From NCBI RefSeq assembly GCF_905147365.1, contig NC_056427.1:1493001-1557000 (forward strand): a stretch of 64,000 bases of DNA, in the 5' to 3' direction. Under the pieces are notes generated by a model. The model saw only the letters and a program-made list of their open reading frames with translations, was not told the DNA's origin and did not search any database. Made by a program: the position numbers and the translations under genes. The DNA is from Aricia agestis. Lineage: Eukaryota; Arthropoda; Insecta; Lepidoptera; Lycaenidae. Every line of letters begins with the position of its first letter. The stretch's first letter is position 1. This document shows positions 30,861-42,472 of this stretch, piece by piece.

Positions 30861-31150
30861 AGTTAATATACGTAGCGGAATAGAGCAACAATCTCGAGCT
30901 GTCAAACGAAACCGAAATTGGTTTACATTATCTGTGTGTAAAAATATGTGTACGTATACACTTACACAAGCATGATTGAACATGAATTCTATGAGATTAA
31001 ATTGTCAACGTGCGGCACGTGCCGACTGGACGTCAAAAAAAGAGTGCTGCTGTCATGTATCACACGTCTCTTTTTACCACGCAGTGTTACTGATAGTGAC
31101 ATCTCGCTTGCTCAGTCCTTTGTTTCTCTATTCCGCTATGTATATTCACT
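30861..31150. mobile_element. TIR MITE (AGTTAATATAC family)
   Basis: Left end agttaatatacgtagcggaatag, right end inverse ctattccgctatgtatattc, with taa/tta flanks. Copies at 49396 and 61397 share the body gtgcggcacgtgccgactgg and tgatacatgacagcagcac (inverse). Confidence 0.75.
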
Positions 31151-32375
31151 TTATGGTCTGGACACAGTGGGGGAACAGAGGTACAACTTGATAACACCTC
31201 ACATAATAATATAGAGGTCTCAAATCACTACGTCAGCTACGGCTAGTCTAATGTCCGCTACTCCGCTGCGCCGAAGTTAGTTTATGGCGGGAAACCACAG
31301 ACATAGATCAAGATAGATACCGCATGTGTATGTTACCGCGCTCCCAAACGACGAGCAATGCTCGCCTTTCGAAAGTCTGTTCTTTAGTCTGGTTAGTTAA
31401 TCGGACGTCGATCGGAATTTTTAAAATGCCTAAATGCCTAGAAGTGCTGTATTGAGCTGTAGAAATTCAAATAGAAACGTAAGCCTAGATAATGGACACG
31501 TTTCTTATCATCGGTACGTCACAGTACTTATGAAAATAGTGGCACGTTCGTTTTCATACAAATGGAGCGACATGCGGTATCTATCTTGATTCTTGATCTA
31601 TGTCTGTGTGGGAAACCATACATTTTTCGAGTATGAAAACTGTGTCCTTTTCTGGGCTCAGAGTATCTTCATTGGGCTTAAAGAATCCCCATGATGATAA
31701 TCATTTTTACCCGACTTCCAAAAAGGAGGAGATTATAGGTTTGTCTGTTTATATTTTTTGGAACGAAGTTCCTTATCGCGCGTTGCGAAAGGGGACTAGA
31801 CAAAAAAAAAAAGTTGTAACGACAATTTTTGTATCGTTGTGACGTTGTAAGCCGTGTGTTTCTCTCTCTATCTCTCTATCTCTCTCATAGAAAGCAAGTT
31901 ATTTTCGTTTCCTGAACACTGAACAGTGTGGTGTGTCCCTTGACACCTCTCAAGTTCTTTTTACTTTAGCGTAAAGAAAACATACAATTTAACAAATTGA
32001 CGTTAACTTATTCATTGACTGTCACTATTTTAACAAAGTGTCCCCTCTACACCTTATCTTTTCACCCACCTTACTCTCGCACGCACAGAATAAAATAACA
32101 TTACGTTCAGGTGTATCCGAAAACCATTGAATTAAGTGGCTGGAGACAATTTCGGTACTGGTTAGGGTTGTCCACAAAGGGAAGCGACGGTTACCGACAA
32201 AATTTCAAATTAAATGCTATATAATGCTTTAGGTCATAGGCTGTAGGTTTCATTTTGCTTTACTCCATTACAAAGCAGCGGCGGCATGGATCGCTAGACA
32301 AATGTCGGTAGAAAATGGCCACCTTTAGGCTGTCCACAGAAAGACGCAACGCGATGGATCGCGGAATAGTACTAA
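31151..32375. other. No gene recognised
   Basis: Contains 'agacatagatcaagatagat' near 31300 and its inverse near 31580-31605, suggesting the two ends of a ~300-bp foldback element. Short CT/CTAT repeats lie near 31862. No credible coding region. Confidence 0.4.
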
Positions 32376-32550
32376 CTAGATAACGCCAGCAACTCCGTTG
32401 CGCCAAAATTCGTTTACCGCGCGGAAATCGTACGGTTTTCCGTAATAAATGGATCCTATGTCCTTTCAGGGGACACAAAGTGTATCCATACCAGATTTCA
32501 GCAATTTCAGCAAAATCGGTTCAGCTGTTTGAGCGCGAAGAAGTAACAAG
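32376..32550 (-). mobile_element. Short Helitron-like element, 3' part
   Basis: Minus strand ends ggagttgctggcgttatctag with an A/T-context flank and carries the gtatccataccagatttcagc core. Truncated before the GTCT tract. A more diverged relative follows at about 32585-32735. Confidence 0.65.
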
Positions 32551-33024
32551 TTTTGCGTCGACTTACAAAATTAATACTCTACGAAATGAAGTCGCGTCGG
32601 AACCGTACATTTTCGCAGGATGATAAATTTATAATATTCTTTCCAGGACTCAAAGAATGTCCGTAACAAATTTGATCTAAATTGGTTAAGTCGTTTAAGC
32701 ATGAAGAGTTAACAGACATCAGCATTTCGAATTTAAAATATTACATTGAAACTGTTAAACTGTTAATTATACCAAAAATTCTCGCATTTCACCACATTAA
32801 TCCCGAATAATTTATCGCTTTATCGAAAAAAAGACAAACTACCCACAATTTAACACAAAATCTACGACATCCATTATACAGTGTATTACAAAAGTGAATG
32901 AAGTTAATTTTAGTTTGAACATCTGTGCGATCTCGGAAATAGTGACATGAATCATGGGTGACAAATCACTAGGCCAAATAAATGTAAACATAAATGCTTT
33001 ATACGAGACGATCTTGCATATTTA

Positions 33025-33156
33025 GGGCCTATTTCACCACTTCCTGATAAATTTAGGCTATCCACCACATAACTTGACAGATGAAGTATGGAGAATCTGC
33101 CAAAAAAATTTGAATAGCCTATTCGGCACCTTATCAGAAAGTGGTGAAACAGGCCC
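33025..33156. mobile_element. TTA-flanked MITE (Harbinger-like)
   Basis: Ends gggcctatttcaccacttcc / inverse gaaagtggtgaaacaggccc, with TTA duplications at 33022-33024 and 33157-33159. 132 bp, non-coding. Confidence 0.8.
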
Positions 33157-33177
33157 TTAATGACAACAATATTCCCC

Positions 33178-33530
33178 ACACCGGTTTCGGTGACGGTGGC
33201 CAGTCTCATTGAAACCAGGCCAGCTACGCAGGAGTAATTTTATAGTGCCCAAGTGTGTGCGCAGTACACAAGAGCACTCTCTATTCCTTTACTCTCATAA
33301 CCCAGTGGGACCGAAGACCGCCACGACCGGCGAGAGACCAGGCGCAGGACCGACTTCTTACATGCCCATCCGACGCATGGATCATCTTACTTGTCAGACA
33401 ATCAGGTGATCAGCCTGCGTTGTCCTAACCAAACTTGGAAATAACATGTTTCCAACGATTCCAATGGAATCGAACCCACGACCTCCGAGTCGAGAGCCGC
33501 GCTCTAAACCACTAGACCACGGAGGCGTTG
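33178..33530 (-). mobile_element. tRNA-derived SINE (family B)
   Basis: Minus strand starts aacgcctccgtggtctagtgg (A-box-like), then a B box ggtcgtgggttcgattcca, then a body ending near 'gtcaccgaaaccggtgtg'. The second full copy is 42850-43194, a diverged plus-strand copy is 46966-47342, and tail fragments lie at 29698 and 56500. Confidence 0.82.
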
Positions 33531-33540
33531 CACATATATT

Positions 33541-33880
33541 CAGGGTGTAACAAAGGGGTGCGTATGACACATACGCACCCCTTATATAGGAGCTTACTGT
33601 AAAAGTAGCAGCGTTGGAAGTAGGTAACTGCCCCGGCCAGCGCCACGAATTTGCCCAGACGAAAAAAAATACATGTGGCACTCGGGGACTGCCGCGACAA
33701 TTAGCATACGTCTAGTCGCACGCACACAAACACCGTGCCGAAGTCTGCCGAACTGAAAGATTAGGTATTTTCGTTACGGAGTTTCTTGATTCGGTCGCCG
33801 CGTCATAGCCCGCAATGACAGCTATGCAATAGCTTAAAAGTTACTCTTTCAGCTCTGCCACTTTCATAGTGAACTCTATA
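33541..33880. mobile_element. Mariner-like MITE relative with insertion
   Basis: Left end cagggtgtaacaaa and the phrase aaaagtagcagcgttggaag match the 18904 MITE. The right side gccactttcatagtgaact is the counterpart arm. Between them, 33668-33833 is a copy of the ctcggggactgccgcg element. Confidence 0.6.
33668..33833 (+). mobile_element. Copy of the 6238-type TIR element
   Basis: tggcactcggggactgccgc start, gtctagtcgcacgcacacaa, caccgtgccgaagtctgc and an end at atgcaatagct. Same segment as 38927-39145 in the opposite orientation. Confidence 0.6.
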
Positions 33881-33901
33881 ATACACACTACGTCTCTGGT
33901 T

Positions 33902-34215
33902 ACGAAACACGTTGCAAAAGGTTCCATATCTTGCCATTGCATGAACGACGACGCATAGCGGACCTATCTTACCTTTTTAAAATAGCGAACAGCGAAGTGA
34001 ACTGTCCTGAGCTGCTAGGTGAAATAGGTTTAGTGACACGCTCGTTTCTGATACGCAGGCCCAAGCTTTTACACATACCATGTGTAAACAGCATCTATAG
34101 GCAAAACAGCTATCTGATAAGAGCCAGTAGAAGCTTCAATGAAATCTTGCACGAACATCCAACCGTAGACTTATTTAATACCAGCGTTTCTTCATCGAAA
34201 AAAATGTATTACTAA
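33902..34215 (+). pseudogene. LINE ORF2 C-terminus (jockey/CR1-type)
   Basis: From 33902 the frame reads YETRCKRFHILPLHERRRIA and on through DLSYLFKIANSEVNCPELLGEIGL, then RPKLLHI... and RASRSFNEILHE, stopping at 34215. The RR...DL.FL.KI.N...CP.LL order is characteristic of the region after the reverse transcriptase in jockey/CR1-type LINEs (family knowledge). No RT motif is present because the copy is 5' truncated. The ATG at 33931 is internal and not a biological start. Exact clade needs a database comparison. Confidence 0.7.
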
Positions 34216-34414
34216 AAAATTCTTTAGTGCGTGATTTATTTATTTATTTAGTTGATATTTTGTTATGTTTGTTAATCTGCCGACTTCATGTTTCTAACAG
34301 ATTTCTGTCTATATGTGAAAACTTTTAATTGGCCTTAATGTACGTGTTCTTTTGATTATAACTGTATGTAGCCGTAAGTTTTTCAAATTTAATAAAATAG
34401 AATAAAAAAAAATA
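33902..34414 (+). mobile_element. 5'-truncated LINE with polyA tail
   Basis: Contains the last ~104 codons of a LINE ORF2, a ~200-bp 3' UTR with attta repeats, an aataaa-containing end and an A9 tail. 5' truncation is normal for target-primed insertion. Confidence 0.7.
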
Positions 34415-34591
34415 CAGGGGACTCATACATGCCATTCTGAATCCCAAGTGCGTTTCAGAATGGCAGTGCGCTCTATATAATTACATCAACACATCCGAAA
34501 TAGAACAGTACCCCTATTCTGGTAGTTCAACCCATAATAATAGACGCAGTATAATATAATAATATAGATGCAGCAATAATAATACAGCTTA

Positions 34592-34763
34592 GGGCGTTCG
34601 CTGCGTTAAGCGTGCGTCTGGCGGCGCGGCCACCCGCGAGGCGTGCTTGTTCCACGTCATCCCATAGAGCAGCGCTGCGTTGAGCGGGTCAGCCGTCGCA
34701 CGATTACTATGGCGAGCGAGACGGACAGCCACGCCGGGCACACGCTCAACGCAGCGAATGCCC
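34592..34763. mobile_element. TTA-flanked MITE (Harbinger-like)
   Basis: Ends gggcgttcgctgcgttaagcg / inverse gctcaacgcagcgaatgccc, with TTA at 34589-34591 and 34764-34766. GC-rich interior. Confidence 0.78.
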
Positions 34764-35615
34764 TTAGATGCAGTCCGGATTTTATATTAAAAAAAACCAA
34801 AAGGTATTTTTGTCAGTCTTTTGTATCTGAGCTGACATCTTGTAAAATGTCACTTTACAGACAGGCTGTTGCATACAAAATTGCGTCACGAGGCGTCCGT
34901 TGACAATGTCATCCAAGTGACACAAGTTTGCTGTAACATTATAGCATTATCTTATGCGTCAAAATGCTGACTTTAAAAATTTTACCGATTAGATGGCTTT
35001 GACGTTGGTTTGACATTAATTTCATGACACTAGTCACTACCATTTTGTAGTTTAGATTCCATTCTACATTGGTCTATGTTGGATTACGATGATTACGAAG
35101 CTACCTATGACAGGCACAATCAACAATCATTGACAATTCTCACGAATCTTGACACGTTTGGGGCTTGTATCCATCATAAGCCAATTCGGACGTCACATAT
35201 TTTATCTAAACTACATCGAAACGATATCGCAACTGTGATATAGGATTGATACCAGAATAAGAGTACTGCGTTGCATTGAATTAAATTTATAATAGTATGA
35301 AATAACGTCTATATATTACATTAGTTGTAACATATCTATTTTATGTACCACTTTGATTTAGAATTATCGTCTTACATTTGTTGGTCCGGTAATATGTTTT
35401 GAAATGGTTCGGTTGCATTAAATTATGTTGGATCGCTGATATACTAATTTATGAACTCTATTATAGAGAATAGATTTGTTTGTTACCATTTAATATCTTT
35501 TAACTTCTGAATCTATATTTAGACGGGAAGTCAGAAACTTTCAATCTATTTGGATGCCAGGCTTCGACTCTATAGACTAATTTTGATTAAAAAAAAAAAA
35601 GTTCTAGCTTTGAAG
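34764..35615. other. No gene recognised
   Basis: AT-rich spacer with a weak frame at 34643-34903 that overlaps the MITE. Nothing supported. Confidence 0.4.
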
Positions 35616-35619
35616 TTAA

Positions 35620-36049
35620 GGGGGCGACTAACCCTAAAGTGTCGATTTTATAATTCATTTTTATACTTGAAAGTAAGCCCCGAATTGTTTCATTTTCTAT
35701 AATTAGATACTACAATATATTTTCGAAAATTCGATCTGAGCAAAAACAGGATATCATAAAATTTTCTCGATAGAAAAAAATCACAAAGATGCATCTAATT
35801 TTCACGAATTTTTCATTTATTGCCTTTACCGTGCATTGAACTAAGTTAATATTTTAACACATTGTATAAAATTCTATCATTAAGAGATCGACCTAGCGGA
35901 TTTTTAAAATGTTGTATATTTATCGAGCTATTGAGAAAAAACTAATTTGGCAATGAATCTGCGTCGTTCTTTTTCATCTAGCATATGAAAGACGGGCGTG
36001 AGTGTGAAGAGAGAACGACAATGTTTGATTTTCGGGGTTAGTCGGCCTC
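35620..36049. mobile_element. TTAA-flanked MITE (piggyBac-like)
   Basis: TTAA at 35616-35619 and 36050-36053. Inverted ends gggggcgactaacccta / ggggttagtcggcctc. Shares tgaaagacgggcgtgagtgt with the inverse of the 14647-15078 element. Confidence 0.65.
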
Positions 36050-36197
36050 TTAACAAACGTTAATTAACTTGAATGCTTACTTTAAATTATTTGAACTTTT
36101 TTATTGTACCTTTCCAATTCTTTCAGGGAAAAAACTTTTCAGCGCAACAAAGTTGCGGGCGACATTAATTGATTATATAAAATATGTTAGTAGCCAC

Positions 36198-36533
36198 TTT
36201 TTTTTTTTAATGAAATAAGGGGGCAAACGAGCAAACGGGTCACCTGATGCAAAGCAACTTCCGTCGCCCATGAACACTCGCAGCATCAGAAGAGCTGCAA
36301 GTGCGTTGCCGGCCTTTTAAGAGGGAATAGGGTAATAGGGGAGGGTGGGGAAGGGAAGAGAAAGGAATAGTTGAGGGTAGGGAAGGGAATAGGGTAGGGG
36401 TTAGGGGATTGGGCCTCCGGTAAACTCACTCACTCGGCGAAACACAGCGCAAGCGCTGTTTCACGCCGGTTTTCTGTGAGAACGTGGTATTTATCCGGTC
36501 GAGCCGGCCCATTCGTGCCGAAGCACGGCCCTT
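36198..36533 (-). mobile_element. PolyA retroposon copy
   Basis: Minus-strand copy. A T-rich start (tail), then aagggggcaaacgagcaaac, the ggccggc core, purine VNTR (inverse of ccctattccc), and a head ending gccgaagcacggccc. Confidence 0.82.
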
Positions 36534-36762
36534 ACTTAAACGTCTGTTTGGCTGTTAAATAGTTAGGCTAAGCCCCCGTTCAGAGCAATAAAAAAAAAAA
36601 CAAAACGACTCGTGTCAACTGTCATGTCGCATTCTTTCTGCAATCGCGACGACCACAGAACTAAATTACAGTAAGAGCTGGACTTTTGGAGCTATTTCAT
36701 TTCCATTTTATTATTGCTTTTCAATCTCTTTAATTTTACTCGACTACGGCGAATTACAATAA

Positions 36763-36915
36763 GGGAATAGGGGAGGCTAGGGAAGGGAATCGGTAAACTC
36801 ACTCACTCGGCGAAACACAGCACAAGCGCTGTTTCACGCCGGTTTTCTGTGAGCCCGTGGTATTTCCCCGGTCGCGCCGGCCCATTCGTGCCTAAGCAGG
36901 GCACTCCCACGTCAA
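36763..36915 (-). mobile_element. PolyA retroposon copy, head only
   Basis: Starts within the purine VNTR and runs to the head gggcactcccacgtca. The tail module is missing on this side. Confidence 0.7.
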
Positions 36916-37084
36916 AACACTGCAGCGCCCTTTAGGGGACGTAAAGTAAATAAGTTTTTTTTTTCTTGCCGCTGTCGTGACTCGTGTCAGGTATCCTCGA
37001 ATGAAATCTTTCTCGTACTGCGTCTCGTCAGTTTAACATTTCCAGTGATAACCAATAGCTTTACTTTTCATTCTTTATAATCTA

Positions 37085-37437
37085 CTAGCGACCCGCACAG
37101 GCGTCGCACGGGTATAAAATATGAAAATATAATATAGCCACTGAAAAAATGATTAAAATCCAAAGCCTACGATCCTTCACGTGGTTTACTTCTTATCTGT
37201 GCCAAATAACATAAAAATTGCTTCAGTAGTTCGCGAGATAGGCCCTTTCAAAAATTTCCCCCGTTTTTTCCACATTCTCCTATAAGTCTTAGCGTGATAA
37301 AATATAGCCTATAGCCTTCCTCAATAAATGGGCTATCTAACACTGAAAGAATCGTCAAAATCCGTTGCGCAGTTTTAAAGATTAATAAACAAAGGGACAT
37401 GAGGGAAAAAGCGGCTTTGTTTTATAATATGTATAGA
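37085..37437 (-). mobile_element. Helitron-like element, second family (complete)
   Basis: Minus strand TC start (tctatacatattataaaac), end with a GC-rich stem from cccgtgcgacgcctgtgcggg and CTAG, with A/T flanks. Shares cacattctcctataagtctt and 'aacactgaaagaatcgtcaa' with the copies at 19690 and 57611. Confidence 0.78.
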
Positions 37438-37734
37438 TATTTTTCTCAACTACCCCCATTATTCGCTCTCCAGTACCTCTCACCCCTCTCCTAGATCTCT
37501 CTGCCATCTCCACATTTCCTACGTCTCTGGCTATCCGGTGATTAATAATAGCGTATGGTAAAACACGACGTGGGATCAGAGTTGATCCCCGCCACCTGCT
37601 ACTATTCTTTCGCTATGTCAAGGTCATCCACACTAATATTACAAATGGGACACTATGTCTGTTTGTCTGTCTTTCACGGCAAAAAAAGTGACGAATTTAT
37701 GTGATTATGGAGATAATTCAAGAAATGGAGAATG

Positions 37735-38290
37735 ACATAAGCTACTTTTTAGGGTTCCGTACCGATAGTGTAAAAACGGGACCCTATTACTAAGACTCCG
37801 ATGTCTGTCTGTCCGTCTTTTTTTTATGAAATAAGGGGGCAAACGAGCAAACGGGTCACCTGATGGAAAGCAACTTCCGTCGTCCATGGACACTCGCAGC
37901 ATCAGAAGAGCTGCAGGTGCGTTGCCGGCCTTTTAAGAGGGAAGAACAGGGTAATAGGGGAGGGTAAGGATGGTATGGGAAGGGAATAGGGGAGGGTAGG
38001 GAAGGGAACAGGGTAGGGGATTGGGCCTCCGGTAAACTCACTCACTCGGCGTGAAACAGCGCAAGCGCTGTTTCACGCCGGTTTTCAGTGAGAACGTGGT
38101 ATTTCTCCGGTCGAGCCGGCCCATTCGTGCCGAAGCATGGCTCTCCCACGTCATCTGTCTGTCTCCAGGCTGTATCTCAAAAACCACTAAAGCTAGATTT
38201 CTGAAATTTTCACAGATGGTGTATACTCGTATCTGTTGCCGCTATAACAAATACTAAAAATAAAATAATTTCAATATTTAAGGGGGGCTC
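37735..38290. repeat. 'agggttccgtacc' repeat split by a retroposon
   Basis: tttttagggttccgtaccga and gtctgtctgtccgtc on the left continue after the retroposon as atctgtctgtctccaggctg and caaaaaccactaaagctag. Related inverse sequence lies at about 62335-62480. Class unknown. Confidence 0.55.
37817..38154 (-). mobile_element. PolyA retroposon copy (near full length)
   Basis: Minus-strand copy with T tail, caaacgagcaaacgggtcac, ggccggcctttt core, VNTR, gcgctgtttcacgccgg and the full head to ggctctcccacgtca. Inserted in the preceding repeat. Confidence 0.85.
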
Positions 38291-38403
38291 CCATACAACA
38301 AGGGGGGCCAAGTGCCAGTTGCACTTGGTCGATTATTGACTCTTTCCAACCCCTAAAACGATATAATAATTATAAGAACAAAAGAGTTTCTGCCTTTCTG
38401 TAA

Positions 38404-38584
38404 GGGCCGGGACACAAAAACACGACGATGCGACGTCGTGTCGTGGGAATCTACGACGCGCGTCGTAAAATACTCGTACTACGACACGACATCGTACGAC
38501 GTCGTACGGCGTCGCGTCGTAGAAACTCATCATTGAATTTCTACGTGAGTTTCTACGTCGTGTCATGTTTTTGTGTCCCGGCCG
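38404..38584. mobile_element. TAA/TTA-flanked MITE
   Basis: Ends gggccgggacacaaaaacac / inverse gtttttgtgtcccggcc, with TAA at 38401-38403 and TTA at 38585-38587. The interior is a series of cgtcgtacgac palindromes, so frames inside are meaningless. Confidence 0.75.
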
Positions 38585-38926
38585 TTAGTCAGTAACGCTT
38601 GAACTAGTGAGCGGTTTTTTTTTAATTTTGTAAGACACGATTTATTAGAAGTACCAGTCCATTCCCAGGATTAAAATACTGGTAAAGACTTAGGATACTT
38701 TTATCTCAAAAAGGTGTACAGTTCCCGTGTGATAAACACACTTTAGCAGAAACAAAACAATACCATCTTCTATTCAAATAAACCCCATATTTTAAACACA
38801 AGCTTCACTAACATGAAGATCTAAAAATCGAATGACTATAATTTTCGGAGTTGCAAGCGATCTTAAGTTACATGACTAGAGTTACCATCGATATACATAA
38901 AGATGGGACATTTTAAACTATTGAAT

Positions 38927-39145
38927 AGCTTTTATCTCGGGTTTTGAGCACGGCGACTGAATCAAGAAATTCCGTAACGAAAAAAACATATCACCGAACA
39001 CACCGGAAAAAAACGTTGCCAGACTTTGGCACGGTGTTTATGGGCGTGCGATTAGACATATGCGAATTATAATTGCATAGGTTGATAGAAAATTCTATGC
39101 AATAGCTTTACCGCGGCAGTCCCCGAGTGCCACACGTATTTTTGG
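38927..39145 (-). mobile_element. Copy of the 6238-type TIR element
   Basis: Opposite orientation to 33668-33833, ending 'ctttaccgcggcagtccccg'. Contains gacatatgcgaattataattgc, showing the intact sequence into which the 6300-6520 Helitron-like copy inserted. Confidence 0.65.
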
Positions 39146-39836
39146 TACTTTTAAGGTTTCGTACTTAAAGGGTAGGTACAAACAGGACCCTGTTGGAAAT
39201 TAGCGTAGTGGTCACAAAGGAAGATCTTCCGACCGAGCGAGGTGTTATGCTCAGTCAGGCCGGAGCCCACGTGAAACAGTCCGTCCATCTATCACCACTC
39301 ACCAGCGTGTATCTTGAGAACTATCTCAAAAGATACTCGAAAGATGCTATGCCTGCCGCATAGCATCTTTCGAGTACCTTTTGAGTGCCACGTGAATTTA
39401 ATTTAATGGGTATGTTCCAAAATAGTATACCATAGGAGGAAGATCAGCCTTTTGTTGGATTGTTATGATAGCAAGTTCTGCAAGAACACATTTCCACGCA
39501 TAACACATTTTGCACATTTCCACAAGGCAACATCAGCAAGAATTCGCTCAAAATTTAGTATCGTGAGGGTTAAAACGAAACCGACCTAGCTATCCCTTAG
39601 GAAACCGATCTTTCGTCATCAGGGTGACTGAACTAAAAAAATAAAACGGTCATGCAAAATAATAGAAACACCACGTCGTTAAATTATGTCATCCATGTAA
39701 AAACTCATTTGTTTTCTTCGGTAAAAATAACGTTTGTTCACGTTTGCTGTGGCCCAAGAGCCAGCGATAGCTACACTTTCGTCATTTTATAAAAGCGTAA
39801 AGCTTTCCTGTATATGACTCCTGTGGAGAAAAGAAT
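39146..39836. other. No gene; short inverted repeats
   Basis: 39310-39395 contains ctcgaaagatgctatg and its inverse catagcatctttcgag. aagatcttccgaccgagcga near 39222 resembles 44075. No gene. Confidence 0.4.
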
Positions 39837-40259
39837 GACCAGCAACTATGAAGTTTCGGTCGCGGTTACGTTAGTAGGCATCTAGTAGGTCTACCTTACC
39901 GGCAGCGGAGATTCACACTGTAATCACGAAAAAAATTAAATAAAAAATTAAAATGTTTACACTTTATCGAAGGTTAGGTAAACCTTCGAAAGTAACCGCG
40001 ACCGAAACTCCATAGTTGCTGGTCGTTCTTACCTCTATAGACCTCTGTAGATTCCTCTAGAAATTCCGTGATTGCCTTAACGCCTCTAGTACAACGCGAA
40101 ACAGCGGCGAACCGACTTGCTGTCGCACTCGCCACACGGCAATTCGTTATACGGTATCTCGCTCTATTCCTGTTTCGCAGATATTTCGCGTTTCGCAGCG
40201 TCGGCGTACTAGAGGCATAAGTAACCGTAGCCGAAACTCCATACTTGCTGGTCGTTCTT
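39837..40259. mobile_element. Foldback repeat 'gaccagcaacta'
   Basis: gaccagcaactatgaagtttcggtcg at the left is mirrored twice on the right (near 39990-40025 and 40222-40255), indicating a DNA element with a duplicated right end. Confidence 0.55.
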
Positions 40260-40319
40260 CCCCCTATAAGGCCTAGGGGTCATAAACAGGAAAATCTTCA
40301 TCAGCAAAATGACGAAAGT

Positions 40320-40524
40320 CTGCGGGGCTAAAATGGTCGCTTTGGAGAATTATGACATGAATCATAATATAATTCATTTTTTTAAATCGCAAAATGCAAC
40401 TCTGCTTGTAATTCATATCTAGTAATTCGTACTGACTTGACATTTGTCAGTTTGACAGTTTTAACAATTCATTTGCTGAATTGATTGGGAGGAATTGCTA
40501 AATGTGGCTATTTTAGCCCCGCAG
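40320..40524. mobile_element. MITE 'ctgcggggctaaaatgg'
   Basis: Ends ctgcggggctaaaatggtcgc / inverse gctattttagccccgcag. Copies: 49677-49851 (truncated) and 55966-56322. Confidence 0.72.
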
Positions 40525-40567
40525 GTCTACAGTCATATTATACAAGAAAACCATTAGCTTTTATTTC

Positions 40568-40853
40568 ACGACCTCTGTGGCTCAGTTGGCAGGATGTTGG
40601 TAGCTCAAGCCGGGGGTCGCGGGTTCGAATGACGAATCCCGCCGACGGAACAAAAAGTTTTCAAAGTTCCTGGGTCATGGATGTGTATTAAATATGTGTA
40701 TCATATAACAAATATCTTAAATATATGTATATTATAAAAGTATTAGTTAAATATATTTCCGTTGTCTGGTACCCGTAACACAAGTCCTTCAGGTACTTAT
40801 CACGGGGCCAGACTGACGTGGTGTGAAGCGTCCATAGATATTATTATATTATT
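40568..40853 (+). mobile_element. tRNA-derived SINE (family A)
   Basis: Second copy of the 6618 family. The B box is preceded by an extra gacgaatcc duplication (gggttcgaatgacgaatcccgcc), and the 3' end runs into attattata repeats. Confidence 0.82.
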
Positions 40854-41573
40854 AGACCGACAAAAGTCTGTCGCTAGCTCTCACTCTATTATTGTGTTCT
40901 TCGAAACACGAGCGTGACAAACAATTCCTGTGAATTCGTTCGCTATATTCACGTCGTCATGCGGCTTTTCGAATTAAAATTACGTCACTAATAGAAAACA
41001 CGAGCTAATATTCAAATTTTCTGATGAATGGCTGAAAAACTTTACAATGGTTAAGTAGGAATGTTGGTATTTCTAAACTTAGAATTGATCTCTCCACCAA
41101 TTTCTTTATTTCTTTGTTGTTTTGAATTTATGACTGCTTAAAGCCTTCCAAAATATGCAAAAAAATATTCTTGCTGGATCATTATTCATTTAACCGATTG
41201 TATAATTTTTTATTGTAAAATCTTGCTTCCTCACTACGGACTATCTATTTCATCCGAATGGGTTTTTGAATTGATATTTTGTGAAAGAAATAGCTGTTCT
41301 CGTTTGAGCTTTTTTTTGAGTTCATGTTCTATCTTTTTTCAATGGTACAACCAGAGTAGACAGAATTTTAGCGTATGCCGACTTAGAACTGATGTTGAAA
41401 TTTTTAAATTTGACGTATTATGACGAAAATCGTCGCTAAGGTTGTTAACTTGTTACCTACGAATTTAAAACTATGACATATAATTCGCTGGACGTGTTCC
41501 TCTTTGGTCGTATTGTTGTTTGTGTTTTGGCACATTCGATTAAAATTGTCAGAATCCAATTTTGAAATCTTAA
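40854..41573. other. No gene recognised
   Basis: AT-rich spacer without a supported feature. Confidence 0.4.
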
Positions 41574-42472
41574 TCTACACCACTATTATAAAGAGAAAAG
41601 ATTTGATTGTTTGTTTGTCTTGAATAGGCTCCGAAACTACTGGACCGATTTGAAAGATTCTTTTACCATTGGAATCCTACATTAATTCTGCTGAACATAG
41701 GCTAAATTTTATTTTGGAAAAAAAATAGGGTTCCGTAAGATATTTGGGATTTTATCTATTTAATATAATTATATATATTTGGGTAAAAAATCAACCAGAA
41801 ATGTTACTTTTTTCGCGTACGGTGCCTAAACTATAAAAGATAGAACCATAAAATGTTCTAAGTAATTGTAGATCTTTTAAATATCTACAAAAAAGTCCGC
41901 GACACACTATATCTATCTATGTTGAGTGAGGCACAATAACCATTTTTTTATTAAAAAATCTTGAAATGTTTTTGGACTACATTTAAATGCCTTTAGTTTA
42001 CTCATGGCATTAATTCTTATCAAAATAAATTATTTCATTACTAAGTACAGTTAATGTAGATAATATTTGGTCTATGAATGATTAAAATTGGACGTTTGGT
42101 TTTTATGTTATGGCGAAATTAAAATATTACGATTTCTGCTGCACGTTGCGGATTGGGCGTCGTCAAGGCGCGCCGCGCGGGTGTGCTCGCCCGGAGAGTC
42201 CACGTAAATATTAATTATTATTACCTCGATCATGGGAATCGCAGACACAATAGATTTATAATATAATAGTTATGCGACAGCCGGGTGCCGCTTCATTGAT
42301 GGGATAATATTATAGTACTTTATTAATTCATTACGTTTAGTGTAAAACATTTTTATGTTCTGCTTAACATAAAGATTGACTACTTTCTTAGTCTAAGATC
42401 TAAAGTCTAAGATTGAAAAACAATTATTTAAAAATCAATGTTCACCCGTGCGAAGCCGGGGCGGGCCGCTAG
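41574..42472 (+). mobile_element. Helitron-like element, ~0.9 kb
   Basis: A|TC start (tctacaccactattataaag) and CTAG|T end preceded by the stem cccgtgcgaagccgggg. Contains ctccgaaactactggaccga. The longest bounded Helitron-like copy here; non-coding. Confidence 0.75.

Noticed and set aside
33455..33530. Functional tRNA gene on the minus strand
   Set aside because: A- and B-box-like sequences are present, but the acceptor stem does not close and a shared SINE body follows in several copies.
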